Positions 4,972-7,331 of a DNA stretch of 7,331 nt are shown here, piece by piece. Under the pieces are notes generated by a model. That model searched no databases and was not told where the DNA came from. It saw only the letters and a list, made by a program, of their open reading frames with translations. The DNA lies in assembly GCA_021204375.1 (NCBI GenBank), contig JAJPZL010000325.1, positions 1 to 7,331 of the forward strand, given 5' to 3'. This stretch comes from Bacteroides sp. Its GTDB lineage: Bacteria > Bacteroidota > Bacteroidia > Bacteroidales > Bacteroidaceae. A program made the position numbers and the translations under genes. How positions within the stretch are numbered: the stretch's first letter is position 1; each line of letters begins with the position of its first letter.

Positions 4972-7179
4972 TTAGAGATTGGTGCGGAAAAAGTCTGTTA
5001 ACCGGGTAAAGAGATGCAGGCGGGTATTACCACCTAAAATACTGTGGTTACGATTGGTATAGAGCTGCATATCGAATTGTTTGTTCAGTTGTACCAGGCA
5101 TTCGGCATATTCCAGGCAGTTCTGCAAATGTACATTGTCATCGGCTGTACCGTGTACCAGTAGTAACCTGCCGTTTAGGTTGGAAGCACGTGTAAAGACA
5201 GAAGTTAAGCGGTACCCTTCGGCATTTTCCCGGGGGGTACGCATATAACGCTCTCCGTAAATGGTATCGTAATATTTCCAGTCGGTTACAGCTGCTACAG
5301 CTGCTCCTGCTTTAAATACCGGTGTGCCTTCACTCATACTCATAATAGTGGTATATCCTCCGAAACTCCATCCCCAGATACCGATCCTGGCTCCGTCCGC
5401 ATAGGGAAGGGAAGCTATGTAGCGGGCTGTCTCTACCTGGTCTTCTGCTTCTTTGATACCCAGGTTCAAGTAGGTACTTTTCATAAATTCGGTTCCCCGT
5501 CCGCCGGTTCCCCGTCCGTCTACACAGACTATAATAAATCCCTGGTTCGCCATATAAGAGTCCCATCCGATACCGGATTTATCTCCGCCGATGTTCCAGC
5601 GGTCCACTACCTCCTGCGAACCGGGACCGCTGTATTGGTAAAGGATCACCGGATATTTGGCAGAAGCGTTGAAGCCGGCCGGTTTGATCATCCAGCCGTT
5701 CAGCTCTGTTCCTTTGGAGGTGGTAAAGGTAAATAACTCCCTGGAAGGAAGGGTATACTCCTGCATCAGGCTTATCACTTGTTGATTATCTACCAGTGTT
5801 GCCAGTTCTTTTCCGGTATTATCATTCAGGGTAATGACCGGAGGAGTATGGAGAGCGGAATAGGTGTTGATATAATAGTTAAAATTGGTACTGAAGAGAG
5901 CCTGGTTGGTGCCCACCCGCTGGGAAATTTTGGTCTGTTTTCCTTTGCTGTCGGTTTTGTAGATAGCCTGACGCAGCGGGCTCTCCTGGTTGCTTTCGTA
6001 GTAGAAAGTACCGCTTGCCTGGTCCCATCCCAGGAATCTGGTTACTTCAAAATTGCCGCTGGTTACCTGTTTGACCAGGTTCCCGCTGGTGGTGTACCAG
6101 TAAAGGTGATGGTAACCGCTGCGGTCGCTCAGGAAACTGAAATTCTGGAGATAGAATTTGATGTTATCGTAAATGTGGTAATTGATATAGTACTCGTTCT
6201 CATCCCGCAATATCAGTTTGCATACGGTAGAGCGTGGATTGGCAAAATACATATCAAACCGGTTTTGGTGGCGGTTGAGTGTCATAATGGCCAGTTGGTT
6301 CGGGTCCCGGGTGAAACGGATGCGCGGAATATATCCGTCTGCATCCAGCGGCAGGTCCATTTTCCGGGTTACCCGGGTTTTAATATCGAACGTGTGAACT
6401 GAAACTTTGGAGTTGGGATAACCGGCTTTCGGGTATTTATAGCTGTAAAGGCCGGGATAATCTTCCAGCGGCGTAATATGGGGATCTGCTCCTGCAAAGA
6501 GTTGGAAAGAGAATTCGGGCACATCTGCTTCTTCAAAGCGCATAAAGGCGAGCATCTGGTTGTCCGGACTGAACTCCATCGCCCGGCCCATACTGAACTC
6601 TTCTTCGTATACCCAATCCGGAATACCGTTCAGCACGGCTCCGGCCCGGCCATCTTCGGTAACCTGGGATTCACTGTTACCGTAGAGTATTTTTACTAGG
6701 AAAATATTATTATCGCGTACAAAGGCTACCGATTCTCCATCCGGAGAGAAAACGGGTGCCTGTTGGGGACCACCGTCGGAGAGGCTTTCCACCAGGTTCC
6801 TTTTAATGGCATATACATAGTATACGGCACTGTAGGAGTGGCGGTAGATGGGAGTTGTGTTAGTGCGGATCAATATTTTTTCTCCATCCGGTGAAAATTC
6901 ATAGCCATCGAATTTATTGAAGGTGCACTCTCTGGCGGTATTGACATCAAAGATCACCTCTACTTCTTTACCGGTACGGAAGGAGTATTTGATGATTTGG
7001 TTTCCTTCGCTGTTCATTTGGGTATAGTGTTCTCCATCCGGTAATGGAACTGCCGAGCGGATGTTCTCGGGCCGGAATTTTCCATCGATAATTTCTGCCA
7101 GTTCCAGGGGTTTACCTGTTTGTGCCGGACCTGTTACTGTGCAAAGATAGAAAAAGATAAGCAGGCAAAATTTATTCAT
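4972..7179 (-). CDS. dpp4: Dipeptidyl peptidase IV, S9B family, exported
   Basis: DPP IV removes X-Pro (and X-Ala) dipeptides from peptide N-termini. In Bacteroidales it acts in the periplasm or at the cell surface in protein feeding. The 735-residue protein is intact, slightly longer than remembered relatives. Residues 1-19 form a signal peptide (MNKFCLLIFF... ending TGPA, Gln20 likely the first mature residue); Cys13 is not in a lipobox. Residues about 35-480 form the eight-bladed propeller, with repeated FSPDG/FSPDN blade motifs near 95, 144 and 203 and the double-glutamate motif DWVYEEEF (188-195), whose Glu193/Glu194 would bind the substrate amino group. The C-terminal alpha/beta hydrolase carries Tyr516 (oxyanion; human Tyr547), GWSFGG with nucleophile Ser605, HGTADDNVH with Asp680, and RNHSILGG with His712. 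All catalytic residues are present and no frame change is seen over 2.2 kb, even at the G6 run at 5232-5237. It is probably the first gene of a unit with lipA and the membrane/Nudix gene; ATG at 7179 follows an A-rich stretch, normal for the phylum. Confidence 0.95.
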   Translation of the reverse strand: MNKFCLLIFFYLCTVTGPAQTGKPLELAEIIDGKFRPENIRSAVPLPDGEHYTQMNSEGNQIIKYSFRTGKEVEVIFDVNTARECTFNKFDGYEFSPDGEKILIRTNTTPIYRHSYSAVYYVYAIKRNLVESLSDGGPQQAPVFSPDGESVAFVRDNNIFLVKILYGNSESQVTEDGRAGAVLNGIPDWVYEEEFSMGRAMEFSPDNQMLAFMRFEEADVPEFSFQLFAGADPHITPLEDYPGLYSYKYPKAGYPNSKVSVHTFDIKTRVTRKMDLPLDADGYIPRIRFTRDPNQLAIMTLNRHQNRFDMYFANPRSTVCKLILRDENEYYINYHIYDNIKFYLQNFSFLSDRSGYHHLYWYTTSGNLVKQVTSGNFEVTRFLGWDQASGTFYYESNQESPLRQAIYKTDSKGKQTKISQRVGTNQALFSTNFNYYINTYSALHTPPVITLNDNTGKELATLVDNQQVISLMQEYTLPSRELFTFTTSKGTELNGWMIKPAGFNASAKYPVILYQYSGPGSQEVVDRWNIGGDKSGIGWDSYMANQGFIIVCVDGRGTGGRGTEFMKSTYLNLGIKEAEDQVETARYIASLPYADGARIGIWGWSFGGYTTIMSMSEGTPVFKAGAAVAAVTDWKYYDTIYGERYMRTPRENAEGYRLTSVFTRASNLNGRLLLVHGTADDNVHLQNCLEYAECLVQLNKQFDMQLYTNRNHSILGGNTRLHLFTRLTDFFRTNL

Positions 7180-7211
7180 TTTTTATTGTCATTAGGTTCA
7201 CGTTATCCCTG

Positions 7212-7219
7212 CAAAAATA
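7212..7219 (-). promoter_or_regulatory. Likely dpp4 promoter -7 element
   Basis: On the - strand this reads TATTTTTG, an exact match to the Bacteroidetes -7 consensus TAnnTTTG, followed by CAGGG. It lies 32 bases upstream of the dpp4 ATG, giving a leader of about 25 bases. No good TTTG is seen 19-21 bases further upstream, so only the -7 half is supported. If real, it would drive dpp4, lipA and the membrane/Nudix gene. Confidence 0.5.
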
Positions 7220-7257
7220 GTTATTTATACGGATTTGCCACGGCTCTTCCAGGAAAA

Positions 7258-7293
7258 ACTCTTTTTTTGTAGGGAATCCTTCCGGGAAAGAGT
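7258..7293 (-). terminator. Hairpin with T-run, probable terminator of an off-window gene
   Basis: ACTCTTT (7258-7264) and AAAGAGT (7287-7293) are perfect inverted arms, with an inner pair GGAA (7273-7276)/TTCC (7280-7283). Read on the - strand the hairpin is followed directly by TTTT, as in an intrinsic terminator. It lies upstream of the dpp4 promoter, so it is not a dpp4 leader element and more likely ends a - strand gene entering from beyond 7331. One - strand frame is open from the right edge (7330) to a TAA at 7300-7298, five bases before the hairpin. That would suit a C-terminal tail of about ten residues, too short to recognise. Confidence 0.4.
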
Positions 7294-7331
7294 AAATTTA
7301 CCTCTGCTTAACGATCATCTGAATAATATAT

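Noticed and set aside
5779..6402. A 207-residue + strand frame opposite dpp4
   Set aside because: It is antisense to an intact, well-recognised propeller domain and has no signals of its own.
7168..7188. A six-codon - strand frame starting upstream of dpp4 and overlapping its ATG
   Set aside because: It is too short and AT-rich to separate from chance. It could be a leader peptide, but nothing else supports that.

Overview
The window looks like chromosome of a Bacteroidales bacterium, probably near Parabacteroides/Tannerella. The reasons are protein content (a Bacteroidetes-type FabI, a GldB-like lipoprotein, a periplasmic dipeptidyl peptidase IV), intermediate GC in the genes, AT-rich spacers without clear Shine-Dalgarno sequences, and two matches to the Bacteroidetes -7 promoter element TAnnTTTG directly upstream of the two outermost genes. 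The genus is an inference from remembered family sequences.

Layout: two converging transcription units. On the + strand, after an AT-rich leader with a promoter (1-275), come fabI (276-1132), a gldB-like lipoprotein gene (1210-2228) and a short RsmI-type SAM methyltransferase gene (2250-2954). On the - strand, reading leftward from a promoter near 7212-7219, come dpp4 (7179-4972), lipA (4953-4090) and a membrane protein with a C-terminal Nudix-like domain (4038-2920). The two units overlap tail to tail by 35 bases (2920-2954). A terminator-like hairpin at 7258-7293 probably closes a gene lying beyond the right edge.

The genes do not form one pathway. They cover fatty acid synthesis (FabI), lipoyl cofactor synthesis from octanoyl groups supplied by fatty acid synthesis (LipA), probable RNA methylation, an envelope lipoprotein and periplasmic proline-specific peptide degradation. 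No mobile element, CRISPR array, tRNA or rRNA was seen.

The striking feature is damage. As read, four of the six genes are broken: fabI has two frame changes, gldB has one, lipA has two frame changes and an in-frame TAG, and the membrane/Nudix gene has an in-frame TAA. Family-typical sequence resumes after every lesion, so the gene spans can be reconstructed. dpp4 (2.2 kb) and the methyltransferase gene have no lesion. Four of the five frame changes fall in homopolymers (two 8-base A/T runs apparently one base too long, two 4-base G/C runs apparently one base too short), which suggests sequencing or assembly error. The nonsense codons, and several unusual residues in FabI, would also fit young pseudogenes in a shrinking genome. 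I cannot decide between these from the sequence. I do not see a new multi-gene system; the most unusual protein is the membrane-anchored, apparently catalytically dead Nudix-like protein.
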